A DNA stretch of 64,000 nt from Litoribacter ruber. GTDB taxonomy: Bacteria; Bacteroidota; Bacteroidia; Cytophagales; Cyclobacteriaceae. A program made the position numbers and the translations under genes. The stretch spans positions 1 through 64,000 of the forward strand of contig NZ_JAHBGI010000006.1 of the NCBI RefSeq assembly GCF_018500185.1. Direction: 5' to 3'. Below the pieces are notes generated by a model. The model was given only the letters and a program-made list of their open reading frames with translations, did not search any database and was not told where the DNA came from. This document shows positions 16,484 to 25,959 of the stretch, in pieces; position 1 is the stretch's first letter; each line of letters starts with the position of its first letter.

Positions 16484-18838
16484 ATGAAAAAACATTTCAT
16501 TTTAGGCCTGTTTGCTGCTCTAAGTTTGCAGTACGCATCAGCCCAAACTAGTGACCTGTCGGTTCCCAAGATCATGCAAGACCCCAAATGGATGGGGACC
16601 TTTCCATCCAAAGTGCAATGGGACCAGCAAGGGGAAACGGTATATTTTGAGTACAACAAAGAGGGTGACCCTGCCGACTCCCTCTACAAAATCCAGATAG
16701 CCTCCCCTACCCAAATCGAAAAGGTAAGTCTGCAGGAGAAAAAGTCACTTCATCCTGGCGGAGGAGTTTACAATCAGGACAGAAGTAAGAAGTTATATGT
16801 AAAGGACGGTGCCCTGATGCTTTTTGACGTTTCCAAAAATGAAAGTCAAACCCTGGTTGACCTTGGTAACCGTATAAGCAACCCGATGTTTGTGGGCGAG
16901 CACATAGCCTTTGAATCCGGGCAGAACCTATATACGGTGGACATTTCCACTGGGCGCTTGAAAAAGATCACCAACATTAATTCTGGCTCAAAGCCTAAGG
17001 AAAAAAACGGTGAAAAGTCTGAAAAAGAGCAATGGTTGAAAGAGGATAACCTAGAACTCCTGCAGGTAATCAAAGAGCGTGAGGAGAAGAAGGAGAAGTC
17101 AGATGAGTATAAAAAACAGACTGCCGACAGGGAGAAGTATACTTTTTATGCCGACAACAAAGGGGTCAGCAGCCTTTCCCTGTCTCCGGACCTGAAATAT
17201 GTTACGTTTACCCTTGTGGAACGCATTAGCCCAACAAGCACAGATGTGCCCGACTATGCAGATGCCAGCGGCTACACGGTCAATCTTCCTTCAAGACCTA
17301 AGGTAGGACAGGATGCTTCCAAAATGCAGCTTGCCCTTTACGACTTGGAGCGCGACACGGTAATCATGGCCGATTTGAGCAGTTTGGAGGGCATTCAGGA
17401 TCTTCCTGACTACACTTCGGATTATCCTGACAAGGAGTGGGAGAAAAAGGACAGAGAAGTCATACCGGCAAAGGTTCATTTTTCCGACAACAGTGAGCAT
17501 GCGGTATTGAGCATCAGGTCACAAGACAACAAGGACCGCTGGATTGCCCAACTGGATCTTGAAAATGCGTCTGTCAGCACTCTTGACCGCCAGCGTGATG
17601 AGGCATGGATTGCGGGGCCCGGCATAGGGTACGCTTTCGGGGGCGGTACTTTTGGCTGGTTGCCGGACAACCAACACATTTATTTCCAATCCGAGGAATC
17701 GGGATATTCCCATCTCTATCTTTTGGACATCAATTCGGGGCAGAAGAAAGCCTTGACTCAGGGCGAGTATGAGGTATTCAATCCCCAGCTTTCCAATGAC
17801 AAGAGCCACTGGTATCTTTCCACTTCTGAGGTTCATCCAGGTGAAAGACATTTCTACAGAATGCCTGTGATGGGCGGGGAAATGGAAAAGTTGACCCATA
17901 TGGAGGGTAATAATGATGTGTCTCTATCACCGGATGAAAAACACATGGCCATCCTTCATTCCTACAGCAACAAGCCTTGGGAACTGTATCTGCAGCCTGT
18001 AGGCGAATCGGATGCCCAGCAGATTACGGATGGAAAATCCGAGGATTTTAAAGCCTATGACTGGAGAGATCCCGAATTGGTGCAGTTTCAGGCTGAGGAT
18101 GGCGAAATGGTTTGGGCAAGATTGTATAAGCCTGAGGAAGGAAAAAGCAACGGTGCAGGTGTAATATTTGTACATGGTGCCGGATATCTTCAGAATGTCC
18201 ATAAATGGTGGTCCAATTATTTCAGAGAATACATGTTTCATAACCTCCTGACAGATTTGGGCTACACGGTGCTGGACATAGATTATAGAGGCAGTGCCGG
18301 ATATGGCAGGGATTGGAGAACGGGCATCTACCGCCACATGGGAGGCAAAGACCTTTCTGATCAAGTGGACGGTGCCAAATACTTAGCTGAGCAACACGGC
18401 GTTGATGCTGAGAGGATGGGGATTTATGGTGGAAGCTATGGAGGTTTCATTACCTTGATGGCCCTATTTAACGAGCCGGAGTATTTCCATGCCGGTGCGG
18501 CATTGAGGTCGGTTACCGACTGGGCGCACTACAACCATGGCTACACTTCCAACATTTTGAATGAGCCGTTCAATGATCCTATTGCTTATAGAAGGTCGTC
18601 TCCTATTTATTTTGCAGAAGGCCTGAAGGGTCACCTATTGATCGCCCACGGTATCGTGGATGTCAACGTACACTTTCAGGATGTTGTAAGGCTTGCCCAG
18701 CGCTTGATTGAGTTGGAAAAGGATAATTGGGAAATGGCTGTGTACCCGGTGGAAGACCACGGTTTTGTGGAGCCCAGCAGCTGGACAGATGAATACAAGA
18801 GAATCTTGAAACTCTTTAACGATAACTTATTGAAATGA
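16484..18838 (+). CDS. S9 family (prolyl oligopeptidase/DPP-like) serine peptidase
   Basis: An exported peptidase that cuts dipeptides or short peptides. The 784-residue product has a Sec signal peptide (MKKHFILGLFAALSL, cleavage after ASA). A beta-propeller follows to about residue 530, with WD40/PD40-like repeats such as SPDLKYVTFT and SPDEKHMAIL. The C-terminal alpha/beta-hydrolase domain has the catalytic triad Ser651 in YGGSYGGF, Asp726 in HGIVDVNV and His759 in EDHGF. ggt follows with a four-base ATGA overlap, suggesting joint peptide/glutathione breakdown in the periplasm. Confidence 0.93.
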   Translation: MKKHFILGLFAALSLQYASAQTSDLSVPKIMQDPKWMGTFPSKVQWDQQGETVYFEYNKEGDPADSLYKIQIASPTQIEKVSLQEKKSLHPGGGVYNQDRSKKLYVKDGALMLFDVSKNESQTLVDLGNRISNPMFVGEHIAFESGQNLYTVDISTGRLKKITNINSGSKPKEKNGEKSEKEQWLKEDNLELLQVIKEREEKKEKSDEYKKQTADREKYTFYADNKGVSSLSLSPDLKYVTFTLVERISPTSTDVPDYADASGYTVNLPSRPKVGQDASKMQLALYDLERDTVIMADLSSLEGIQDLPDYTSDYPDKEWEKKDREVIPAKVHFSDNSEHAVLSIRSQDNKDRWIAQLDLENASVSTLDRQRDEAWIAGPGIGYAFGGGTFGWLPDNQHIYFQSEESGYSHLYLLDINSGQKKALTQGEYEVFNPQLSNDKSHWYLSTSEVHPGERHFYRMPVMGGEMEKLTHMEGNNDVSLSPDEKHMAILHSYSNKPWELYLQPVGESDAQQITDGKSEDFKAYDWRDPELVQFQAEDGEMVWARLYKPEEGKSNGAGVIFVHGAGYLQNVHKWWSNYFREYMFHNLLTDLGYTVLDIDYRGSAGYGRDWRTGIYRHMGGKDLSDQVDGAKYLAEQHGVDAERMGIYGGSYGGFITLMALFNEPEYFHAGAALRSVTDWAHYNHGYTSNILNEPFNDPIAYRRSSPIYFAEGLKGHLLIAHGIVDVNVHFQDVVRLAQRLIELEKDNWEMAVYPVEDHGFVEPSSWTDEYKRILKLFNDNLLK

Positions 18839-20562
18839 TTAAAAGCTTAAACTTCAGAGGGCTGCCAGTAATGGCGGCCCTTCTATTGATCTTATTTTCC
18901 TGCAACCAACCGGGCACCCAGCCTGGGGGGCGCGGGGTAGAAGGCTCATCGGAAATTGGGGTGCTGGCCGACAGCGCCATGGTGGTATCTGCCCATCCAC
19001 TGGCCTCTGAGGTCGGGGTGGAGATTCTCAAGAAAGGTGGGAATGCGGTAGATGCGGCTATTGCTGTTCAATTTGCTTTGGCAGTGGTTTTTCCCGAGGC
19101 CGGAAATATCGGTGGCGGGGGATTCTTTGTGATCAGAGATGCTGAAAGGAATTATGAAACGCTGGACTTTAGGGAAAAATCTCCTATCAACTCCTCCAGA
19201 GATATGTTTTTGGATGAGGATGGTGAGGCCCAGGCCCAGAAAAGCCAAAGGGGCCATTTGGCCTCGGGCATTCCCGGTTCGGTAGACGGCATGGTCAAGG
19301 CTTACGAGCGCCATGGAACCTTGCCTTGGGCGGAGCTGGTACAGCCGGCTATAGACTTGGCCAACGGCTTTGTATTGACTGAAAGAGAAGCCAAAAAATT
19401 CAAAAACGCCTCCCCTACTTTCAAAGAGTTCTCTACTGTGGACCCGGTACAGTTTACCGGCAAAGACTGGCAGGAGGGCGACACGTTGGTGCAGGCTCAG
19501 TTGGCACAAACACTTACCTATATCCGTGACAATGGCAGGGATGGTTTTTATAAAGGTCCAGTGGCCAAGGCCATGCTGGATGAAATGCAGAGAGGGGGTG
19601 GCGTATTCACTCAGGAGGATTTTGATCAATATGAAAGTGTATGGAGAGCCCCTTTGATTGGTAACTACAAGGATTACAAACTCATCACCATGGGTCCGCC
19701 TAGCAGCGGAGGGATAATTATTTTGCAGATGCTAGGCTTATTGGAGAAATATGAGCTGGATCCCAATCCGGATAATTTTGCAGATTACCTTCACCTGAAA
19801 ACTGAGCTTGAAAGAAGGACTTACGCTGACAGGGCTGCTTATATGGCTGATGCCGATTATTACCCAGTCCCGGTGAAAACGTTGATTTCAGAAGAGTACC
19901 TCGATCAGCGCTTCCAGGATTATGATTCCAATAAAGCGACACCTTCCAGTGAAATATTTGAGGGAGAAATTCCCCAGGAATCTGAAGAAACTACCCATTT
20001 TTCCATAATTGACAGTAAGGGGAATGCGGTTTCGGCCACGACCACCATCAATGGTTCCATGGGCTCTTATGTAGTCGTGGATGGTGCTGGCTTTCTGCTG
20101 AACAATGAAATGGATGATTTCTCGATCAAACCTGGTTTCCCAAATATGTTTGGTGTACTTGGCGGCGAAGCCAACAAGATTGAGCCTGGAAAAAGGATGT
20201 TAAGCTCCATGACTCCGGTGATCATGGAAAAGAACGAAGAATTGTACATGGTCGTGGGTACTCCCGGCGGCTCCACTATTCCTACTTCGGTTTTCCAGAC
20301 CATCGTCAATGTCACTGATTTCGGAATGGGCATGCAGCGGGCTGTAAGCGCCAGAAGGTTTCACAGCCAATGGCAGCCTGACCACATCTACTTCGAAAGA
20401 GGCAAGCTGGATGAAGAGCTGAAATCCAAAATGGAAGCCAAAGGCCACAAATTTGAAGAAAGAGGGCCTATTGGAAGAGTTGACGCCATATTGGTAAGAG
20501 AGGACGGCAAACTAGAAGGCGGCGCGGATCCTAGGGGTATGGATACGGCAGTGGGGTATTGA
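18835..20562 (+). CDS. ggt: Gamma-glutamyltransferase, lipoprotein form
   Basis: Hydrolyses or transfers the gamma-glutamyl group of glutathione and related peptides in the periplasm, after self-cleavage into two subunits. The 575-residue product has a lipoprotein-type signal (LLLILFSC). The large subunit includes KKGGNAVDAAIAVQFAL and GNIGGGGFFVI. The nucleophile is Thr386, the first threonine of EETTHFS, followed by GNAVSATTTINGSMGS. The C-terminal part has PGKRMLSSMTPVI and GTPGGSTIPTSVFQ. Its start overlaps the stop of the S9 peptidase by four bases, so translation is coupled. Confidence 0.95.
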   Translation: MIKSLNFRGLPVMAALLLILFSCNQPGTQPGGRGVEGSSEIGVLADSAMVVSAHPLASEVGVEILKKGGNAVDAAIAVQFALAVVFPEAGNIGGGGFFVIRDAERNYETLDFREKSPINSSRDMFLDEDGEAQAQKSQRGHLASGIPGSVDGMVKAYERHGTLPWAELVQPAIDLANGFVLTEREAKKFKNASPTFKEFSTVDPVQFTGKDWQEGDTLVQAQLAQTLTYIRDNGRDGFYKGPVAKAMLDEMQRGGGVFTQEDFDQYESVWRAPLIGNYKDYKLITMGPPSSGGIIILQMLGLLEKYELDPNPDNFADYLHLKTELERRTYADRAAYMADADYYPVPVKTLISEEYLDQRFQDYDSNKATPSSEIFEGEIPQESEETTHFSIIDSKGNAVSATTTINGSMGSYVVVDGAGFLLNNEMDDFSIKPGFPNMFGVLGGEANKIEPGKRMLSSMTPVIMEKNEELYMVVGTPGGSTIPTSVFQTIVNVTDFGMGMQRAVSARRFHSQWQPDHIYFERGKLDEELKSKMEAKGHKFEERGPIGRVDAILVREDGKLEGGADPRGMDTAVGY

Positions 20563-20703
20563 TTGCGGAAGCAAGACACTACTTCGCAGAGGCAAATGGG
20601 CCACGAAGTACCACAAACCTGCCTAGACGGCAGTCAGGGTTTAAAAGAAGTTACATCAAGACTTCTTCGCTGACAAAGTTTTAGAGCAAAACAGGAAAAA
20701 AAT

Positions 20704-20767
20704 AACCGCAGAAGCCCGGAATTCGCAGAGAATTAAATCTCTCTGTGTCCTCCGCGCCTCTGCGGTT
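20704..20767. repeat. Imperfect inverted repeat, terminator-like
   Basis: Arms of about 28-30 bases begin aaccgcagaag (20704) and end gcctctgcggtt (20767) around an AT-rich loop near aattaaat. On the minus strand the hairpin is followed by a T-rich run, so it can terminate the OmpA-like gene; on the plus strand by ttttctttta after ggt. The sequence (tctctgtgtcctccgcgcctctgcgg style) looks like a dispersed palindromic repeat. The remaining intergenic bases 20563-20703 hold a decayed copy of the 15647-type repeat. Confidence 0.6.
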
Positions 20768-20799
20768 TTCTTTTATGTAATTTTAGCGGTTAAGGAAAA

Positions 20800-22440
20800 T
20801 CAATCCAAAATAACCAACTCAACCCTTCTATTCATATTCCTCCCCTCTTCGGTTTGGTTTTCGGAAATAGGTTTGGTACCGCCCCAGCCGGAGACACGTA
20901 TTCTTTCAAATTTGACCCCTTCATCAATAAGCAGGTTCCTGATCATACTGGCTCTGCTCATTGAAAGTTCCTTGTTGAGTTGGGGATCACCCAGGTTATC
21001 GGTATGTCCTTCGATTCGGACCTTTAACTCAGGATTATCCTTGAGGAAGGAAGCCAGTTTTTTGATGTTTTCCAAAGAGCTTATATCGGTCAAGTCAGCC
21101 GTTCCCCTCTTGAACAGCACGTTATCCAAAACGATACTATTACCCTTGGCCGCAGGCGTAAGCATCACCGGATCGCGAAGTTCTGTTAAGGTGTTTTTTG
21201 AAAATGTCTGCGGGAAATATCCTTTTGCAAATATGGTCAGCCTGCGATCGCCACTCAATTCTTCAATTTCTTTCTTGGTAAGCACCGTTTCTTCCCCTGC
21301 CTTCACTTCCCTGATCTGATAATCTACCTCTTTTAGGGTCTGAATATCCAGCACCTTAATGGAAAGGGTTTTGGGCATAGAAGGCTGTGAGGCAGACCCC
21401 GTTACCTTGCGGGGCTGAACCTCGTCCAAGATTACCTTTTCAGCTTTTCTTGGCGATTCCGGGGCAGGCACTTTTGCTGGAAGTACCGTATTATTGACGG
21501 TTTCAATTTTTGTGGGTTTTTTTTCCACCTCTGGAAGTTGCTCTTCGATCACAGCCTCTGCCATCTGCTTTTGCATAATGTCAGCAATCATGAGGTCCCC
21601 AAATCCCTCACTGTTTTGGGTAGAAGTATAAATAGCCAGATTATCAGCATTGGCCATAAGATAGCCCAATTCCACGCCTTCGGTGTTGATTTCCCCAACT
21701 GGGGCCGGAGTAGTCCAGTTTTCCCATGACTCATCCAAACGGGTGGCATAGAAAACGTTTCTTCCCCCCTGCCCACCGTGGCCATTGGAAGAGAAGTACA
21801 AGGTTTTGGTATCTTCCGATAGGGATGGTGTCATTTCCTGTCGGTAAGTATTAATCTGAGGTCCCAGGTTTTGTGGAGTGCTCCATTTTCCATTTTCGAA
21901 GAAACTCACATATATATCCTCATTCCCGTAGGAGCTGAAGGATTCCAAGGTCATCACCATGATTTTGCCATTGGCATGCAGCCTCCCGCTAAAGTGGTCT
22001 GAATTGGTTCGGAATCCCAAAATCTTCACCATTTCCCCATACTGCCAACCTTGGTCACCCTTGTGGTAGCGATGGATCCCCTTAAACATCTCCCTGCCAT
22101 CGTGATAGACCAAGGCCTCATTTTCGGAAGGAAAACCTATGAGTACATCATTCCCTTTGGATGAAAGGGCATGCACCTGCTGGGGTTCGGAGAATTGGCC
22201 AGAGGCATTTGGGCGGCTCATCCAGATATCCCCTGCATCCTGCACGCCTCCTTTGTTTTTGGGGTGAAATCCCACAGAAAAATATAAATCCCCACTAGGC
22301 GCCAATACGGGATGCTGTTCATCATATTCTGTATTGACCGCGCTTAGATCTATCTGCTGCGCTTGGGCGGTGCCCAAAGCAGAAAAAGCAAGCATTGTAA
22401 AAATGCCTGCTTTTTGAAAAGGTTTTGTGATTTGAATCAT
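20800..22440 (-). CDS. OmpA family protein with PD40 propeller
   Basis: An outer-membrane/periplasmic protein anchored to peptidoglycan. The 546-residue product has a signal peptide ending around AQAQ and a PD40-type propeller (YDEQHPVLAPSGDLYFSVG, MTPSLSEDTKTLYFSSNGHG) to about residue 285. A proline/lysine-rich linker follows. The C-terminal OmpA-like domain has IVLDNVLFKRGTADLT, KVRIEGHTDNLGDPQLNKEL, SMSRASMIRNLL and NRRVELVI. Similar proteins accompany gliding or T9SS components in Bacteroidota, but no such genes are visible here. It lies 9 bases after the deoxyhypusine-synthase-like gene. Confidence 0.9.
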   Translation of the reverse strand: MIQITKPFQKAGIFTMLAFSALGTAQAQQIDLSAVNTEYDEQHPVLAPSGDLYFSVGFHPKNKGGVQDAGDIWMSRPNASGQFSEPQQVHALSSKGNDVLIGFPSENEALVYHDGREMFKGIHRYHKGDQGWQYGEMVKILGFRTNSDHFSGRLHANGKIMVMTLESFSSYGNEDIYVSFFENGKWSTPQNLGPQINTYRQEMTPSLSEDTKTLYFSSNGHGGQGGRNVFYATRLDESWENWTTPAPVGEINTEGVELGYLMANADNLAIYTSTQNSEGFGDLMIADIMQKQMAEAVIEEQLPEVEKKPTKIETVNNTVLPAKVPAPESPRKAEKVILDEVQPRKVTGSASQPSMPKTLSIKVLDIQTLKEVDYQIREVKAGEETVLTKKEIEELSGDRRLTIFAKGYFPQTFSKNTLTELRDPVMLTPAAKGNSIVLDNVLFKRGTADLTDISSLENIKKLASFLKDNPELKVRIEGHTDNLGDPQLNKELSMSRASMIRNLLIDEGVKFERIRVSGWGGTKPISENQTEEGRNMNRRVELVILD

Positions 22441-22449
22441 GCTTTGTTT

Positions 22450-23421
22450 TTATTGTCCTAGTACGATCGCAAATACCAATGGAGCAACAATTGTAGCGTC
22501 TGATTCGATGACATATTTCGGGGTTTCTAGCCCAAGTTTCCCCCAAGTGATTTTCTCATTTGGAACGGCTCCGGAATAGGAGCCATAGGAAGTCGTAGAA
22601 TCAGAAATCTGACAGAAGTAGCCCCACAATGGCACATTGTCGCGTTGCAAATCCTGGTGCAACATTGGTACCACACAGATCGGGAAGTCTCCTGCAATGC
22701 CTCCTCCAATCTGGAAGAAACCTACCTTGCTGTCCTCGGTCGCGTTTTCGGTGTACCAATCTGCCAAAAACATCATGTACTGGATTCCGCTTTTTACGGT
22801 GTGCACATTTTTGATGTCTCCGGAAATGCAATGCCCTGCGTACATATTACCCAACGTGCTATCTTCCCATCCTGGTACGATGATAGGAAGATTTTTCTTG
22901 GCCGCTTCGAGTAACCAGCTGTCTTTGGGGTCAATCTGGAAAGATTCGTCCAGCTTGCCGGAGAGCAAAATCTTATAGAAAAACTCGTGGGGAAAATAGG
23001 ATTCCCCAGCCTTATCTGCATTTTCCCATTCTTCCAAGATCACGTTTTCAATCCTTCTCATGGCTTCCATTTCCGGGATACAGGTATCCGTCACCCTATT
23101 CATATGGCGATCCAAAAGATCCTGTTCCTGCTCTGGAGAAAGCTCTCTATAATTAGGAATGCGCTCATAATAATCGTGGGCCACCAAGTTGAAAACATCC
23201 TCCTCCAGGTTGGCTCCCGTGCAGGTGATGATCTGAACTTTGTCCTGACGGATCATTTCTGCCAAGGAGATTCCCAGCTCGGCAGTGGACATGGCTCCCG
23301 CCAAAGTCACCATCATTTTGCCGTTTTGGTCAAGGTGGGTTTTGTATCCTTCCGCAGCATCGATCAGCGCCGCGGCATTGAAGTGTCTGAAATTATGTTT
23401 TAAAAACGTTGTTACATTCAT
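22450..23421 (-). CDS. Deoxyhypusine synthase-like protein
   Basis: In eukaryotes and archaea this fold transfers an aminobutyl group from spermidine to eIF5A/aIF5A. Bacteria lack that target, and bacterial relatives include homospermidine synthase-like enzymes. The 323-residue product has the family features MVTLAGAMSTAELGISLAEM, IITCTGANLEED and PIIVPGWEDSTLGN. The WGK motif that carries the active-site lysine is present (Lys295 in EKITWGKLGL), so an NAD- and spermidine-type reaction is plausible. The true substrate is unknown. A -7-like box (TAATTTTG, 23461-23454 on the minus strand) precedes it. The OmpA-like gene follows closely. Confidence 0.85.
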   Translation of the reverse strand: MNVTTFLKHNFRHFNAAALIDAAEGYKTHLDQNGKMMVTLAGAMSTAELGISLAEMIRQDKVQIITCTGANLEEDVFNLVAHDYYERIPNYRELSPEQEQDLLDRHMNRVTDTCIPEMEAMRRIENVILEEWENADKAGESYFPHEFFYKILLSGKLDESFQIDPKDSWLLEAAKKNLPIIVPGWEDSTLGNMYAGHCISGDIKNVHTVKSGIQYMMFLADWYTENATEDSKVGFFQIGGGIAGDFPICVVPMLHQDLQRDNVPLWGYFCQISDSTTSYGSYSGAVPNEKITWGKLGLETPKYVIESDATIVAPLVFAIVLGQ

Positions 23422-23472
23422 AGATAAAATGGTTTTATATCCAGTAAAATTACCAAAATTAACACTAACAAA

Positions 23473-23499
23473 AAAAGCCCGGTTAAGAACCGAGCTTTT
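23473..23499 (-). terminator. Terminator after the OmpH-like gene
   Basis: Arms aaaagcccggtt (23473-23484) and aaccgagctttt (23488-23499) pair with one mismatch around a three-base loop. On the minus strand the hairpin ends in a run of T. It lies 25 bases after the stop codon of the OmpH-like gene. Confidence 0.8.
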
Positions 23500-23523
23500 A
23501 TATCCCTATTAATAAGGAGTTAA

Positions 23524-24138
23524 TTACTTTTTCTCAGTTGTGTCTTTTTTCTGCTTGTAATGGCTGTTCATACCATCAATTACAGAAGTGGTTACGTCCA
23601 AACTGTTTTTAGCATACCATACGCCACCGCCTCTTGTATAAGACAAGATCATTTCAAGATTGTTTTCCTCGGCGTAAGTGGTTAGATAATCCTGAATCTG
23701 GTCATAAACTTCATTGTAAAGTTGGGCCTCATCAGCAGAAAGTTCCTGCATCAGGTTATCTCTGTAAGTAACCAGATTTCTCTCTTTGGTCATCAATTCC
23801 TCCTGCTTGGCTCTTGACTGGTTTGGAGTCATGTTGTTGGCAGTTTGCTGGAAATTGGCAACCTCTTGCTCAAAACCTCTTGCGCGGTTAGAAAGCTCGC
23901 TTTCAAATTTCTTTCCCTTATCGGCGATCTCAGCACTTTTCTCCTTGAAGAACGTGAAGTTATTGATCACACTGTCGGTGTGGATATAAGCCACTTTAAG
24001 ATCTGAAATTGATACTTCTGTGTCGTTACCTGCAGCGGCAGACGTGTTAGTGTTGGCAGTATTGCCCTGATTGTCACAGGCAGTGAAAGCCATGGCCGTT
24101 ACGCCTAAAATTCCCAGTACTTTACCTAGTTTTCTCAC
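23524..24138 (-). CDS. OmpH/Skp-like periplasmic chaperone, lipoprotein form
   Basis: Skp/OmpH proteins hold unfolded outer-membrane proteins in the periplasm. The 204-residue product has a lipoprotein-like signal (AMAFTAC), a low-complexity Asn/Thr/Ala spacer, then the core beginning LKVAYIHTDSVINNF. A long charged helical hairpin follows (about residues 65-140, KGKKFESELSNRARGFEQEV), and the core closes with NNLEMILSYTRGGGVWYAKN and a lysine-rich tail. The fold pattern matches OmpH; lipidation is inferred from the cysteine at about residue 21. Transcribed alone, with its own terminator. Confidence 0.87.
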   Translation of the reverse strand: MRKLGKVLGILGVTAMAFTACDNQGNTANTNTSAAAGNDTEVSISDLKVAYIHTDSVINNFTFFKEKSAEIADKGKKFESELSNRARGFEQEVANFQQTANNMTPNQSRAKQEELMTKERNLVTYRDNLMQELSADEAQLYNEVYDQIQDYLTTYAEENNLEMILSYTRGGGVWYAKNSLDVTTSVIDGMNSHYKQKKDTTEKK

Positions 24139-24296
24139 TTTAATCTTTCATTTATTCAACTAGGGGCAAATATAAACAAACTATTCTTTTCCCAAATTTT
24201 AAACTTTATTAAAGTTGTTAATATAAGTTAAGAATTATCTAAGTGCTTATTTTCCAAGGGATAATTTTAGCAGCAGAGGATTAACCGAAGAAAAAC

Positions 24297-25199
24297 CTAG
24301 AAGAAGATCTCTTGGGCCAACCTATAGGTATTGGCATGGGCTTCCAAAATCTGACTCAGTTTTTCTGAATATCCACCCCCCATACAGCACATGATGGGGA
24401 CATGGTTTTTCTCTGCCAGAGTAAGTACAAACTTGTCCCTGTTTTTGCATCCTTCCAAGGAGAGCCCCAATCTACCCAGCTTATCACTTTCGAGCACGTC
24501 CACCCCACACTGGTATATGAGGAAATCCGGCTGCACCTGATCCAGCAAGGGCGACAAGTAGCTGTCCAGAATTTCCAGATATCTATCATCCCCCACGCCA
24601 TCGGGCAGGTCTATGTCCAGGTCTGATTTCTCCTTTTGCAAGGGATAATTGGAAGCCCCATGCATGCTGAAGGTGAAAACCTCGGGTTTATTCCTGAAGA
24701 TCTCGGCTGTACCGTTGCCCTGATGCACATCCAGGTCTATCACCAATACTTGCTTGGCAAATCCCCTGTCCAATAAATAATTGGCTGAAATCGCGATGTC
24801 GTTGAGTAGGCAGAAGCCTTCTCCCCTATCGGTAAAAGCATGGTGAGTACCGCCGGCGATGTTCATCGCCACTCGGAACTCCAGTGCATACATGCAGGCC
24901 TCCACCGAGCCATCCATAATATGGATTTCCCGGTCCACAAGCTCTTTGCTTAATGGAAAGCCTGTCCTTCTGATTTCTGATTTGGACAATTCGAGCCCTT
25001 TGAGCTTGTCGACATAGGCGGGGTCATGGGTATTAAGCAGCCATTTGTCATCGAGCATCAGGGGCTTGAACAAATTTTCCTCCCGGATGGTACCCTCATA
25101 AATAAGCTGTTCGGGCAGGAGGTTATATTTTTCCATAGGAAACCTATGACCCTTGGGCAAAGGGTGTGCATATAGGGGTGACCAAGCTATTTTAAGCAT
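24297..25199 (-). CDS. Histone deacetylase family protein
   Basis: A zinc-dependent amidohydrolase, in bacteria acting on acetylated small molecules such as polyamines or acetoin-related substrates, or on acetyl-lysine. The 300-residue product has the paired histidines H119-H120 in GGTHHAF, zinc ligands D157 and H159 in VIDLDVHQGNG, a third likely ligand D234 in QCGVDVL, and CMGGGYS near the end. All catalytic residues appear intact. It lies 34 bases after an uncharacterised acidic-protein gene and is probably cotranscribed with it. Confidence 0.9.
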   Translation of the reverse strand: MLKIAWSPLYAHPLPKGHRFPMEKYNLLPEQLIYEGTIREENLFKPLMLDDKWLLNTHDPAYVDKLKGLELSKSEIRRTGFPLSKELVDREIHIMDGSVEACMYALEFRVAMNIAGGTHHAFTDRGEGFCLLNDIAISANYLLDRGFAKQVLVIDLDVHQGNGTAEIFRNKPEVFTFSMHGASNYPLQKEKSDLDIDLPDGVGDDRYLEILDSYLSPLLDQVQPDFLIYQCGVDVLESDKLGRLGLSLEGCKNRDKFVLTLAEKNHVPIMCCMGGGYSEKLSQILEAHANTYRLAQEIFF

Positions 25200-25233
25200 T
25201 GAAATTCAAAGACACTGTGGGCAACATGACGAC

Positions 25234-25833
25234 TTAACTTTCCTCCTCGTCAAAATCCTCCTCTTCAGCAGACTGAAAAGAATAAAGGGTTTCGTCAAGC
25301 ACAAGGGTATCCTCTTTGAAATCCCTGATGAACTTGTCTATCACGGCATCGTCTATTGATTCCACATTAATTGCTGCATCAAGGCCTATACCGTAGTCAT
25401 GGTTGGTATCCAGGTCCACAAATTCAGAAACCTTCACGGCTTCCTCATCTTCAATGTCCATAATAATTTCGGTGATGTACCAGCCAATTTCTTCCTCGTG
25501 GCTGGATAAAGGCTTCAGGTTACCGTTTTCGTCTTCTTCATAATGGATGCCCTCAAAATTGGGGAATTTCTGGGCGGCCTTGTGTTCGGCAAGCTCATAT
25601 ACTTCACTGGCATGGTGCAATCTTAGGGTGAAAAGCACGGAATCATAGATCACCTCCTTATTTTCATAGAGGCCTATAAAACGAAAATGGACATACTCAT
25701 CGGAATTATCATCACTTGGTATGATTTTGAATGATTTACCGGTAGCCTTGAGTTCTTGCTTAAGGCCTTCTATCGACTCGGGCTTCATCCCGTCGTTTTC
25801 ATGTTTTGTGAGCATTGTTTGAAATGTTTTCAA
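25234..25833 (-). CDS. Uncharacterised acidic protein
   Basis: I do not recognise a family. The 199-residue product is soluble and strongly acidic, with a C-terminal run EEEDFDEEES. It contains alternating strand-like segments (YVHFRFIGLYENKEVIYDSV, LFTLRLHHASEVYELAEHKA). An alternative start is MLTKHEN, six codons in. It is immediately upstream of the HDAC-like gene on the same strand, so a functional tie is possible but unproven. Confidence 0.75.
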   Translation of the reverse strand: MKTFQTMLTKHENDGMKPESIEGLKQELKATGKSFKIIPSDDNSDEYVHFRFIGLYENKEVIYDSVLFTLRLHHASEVYELAEHKAAQKFPNFEGIHYEEDENGNLKPLSSHEEEIGWYITEIIMDIEDEEAVKVSEFVDLDTNHDYGIGLDAAINVESIDDAVIDKFIRDFKEDTLVLDETLYSFQSAEEEDFDEEES

Positions 25834-25959
25834 TTTAAATTGGTGGTTAATGTGAGCAAATTTATTAAAACACCGTAATACTTTAAAAAGATATAGGTCA
25901 AGTAAAGCATACGATTCTCATTCAATTAATTAAATTACAACATATTATATAAAAATAAA

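Noticed and set aside
18946-19629. Antisense open frame in ggt
   Set aside because: It is a shadow of the coding strand with no domain and no promoter.
22450-23421. Eukaryotic contamination because of deoxyhypusine synthase similarity
   Set aside because: The gene is embedded in bacterial context with bacterial promoter-like sequence and known bacterial homologues of this fold.
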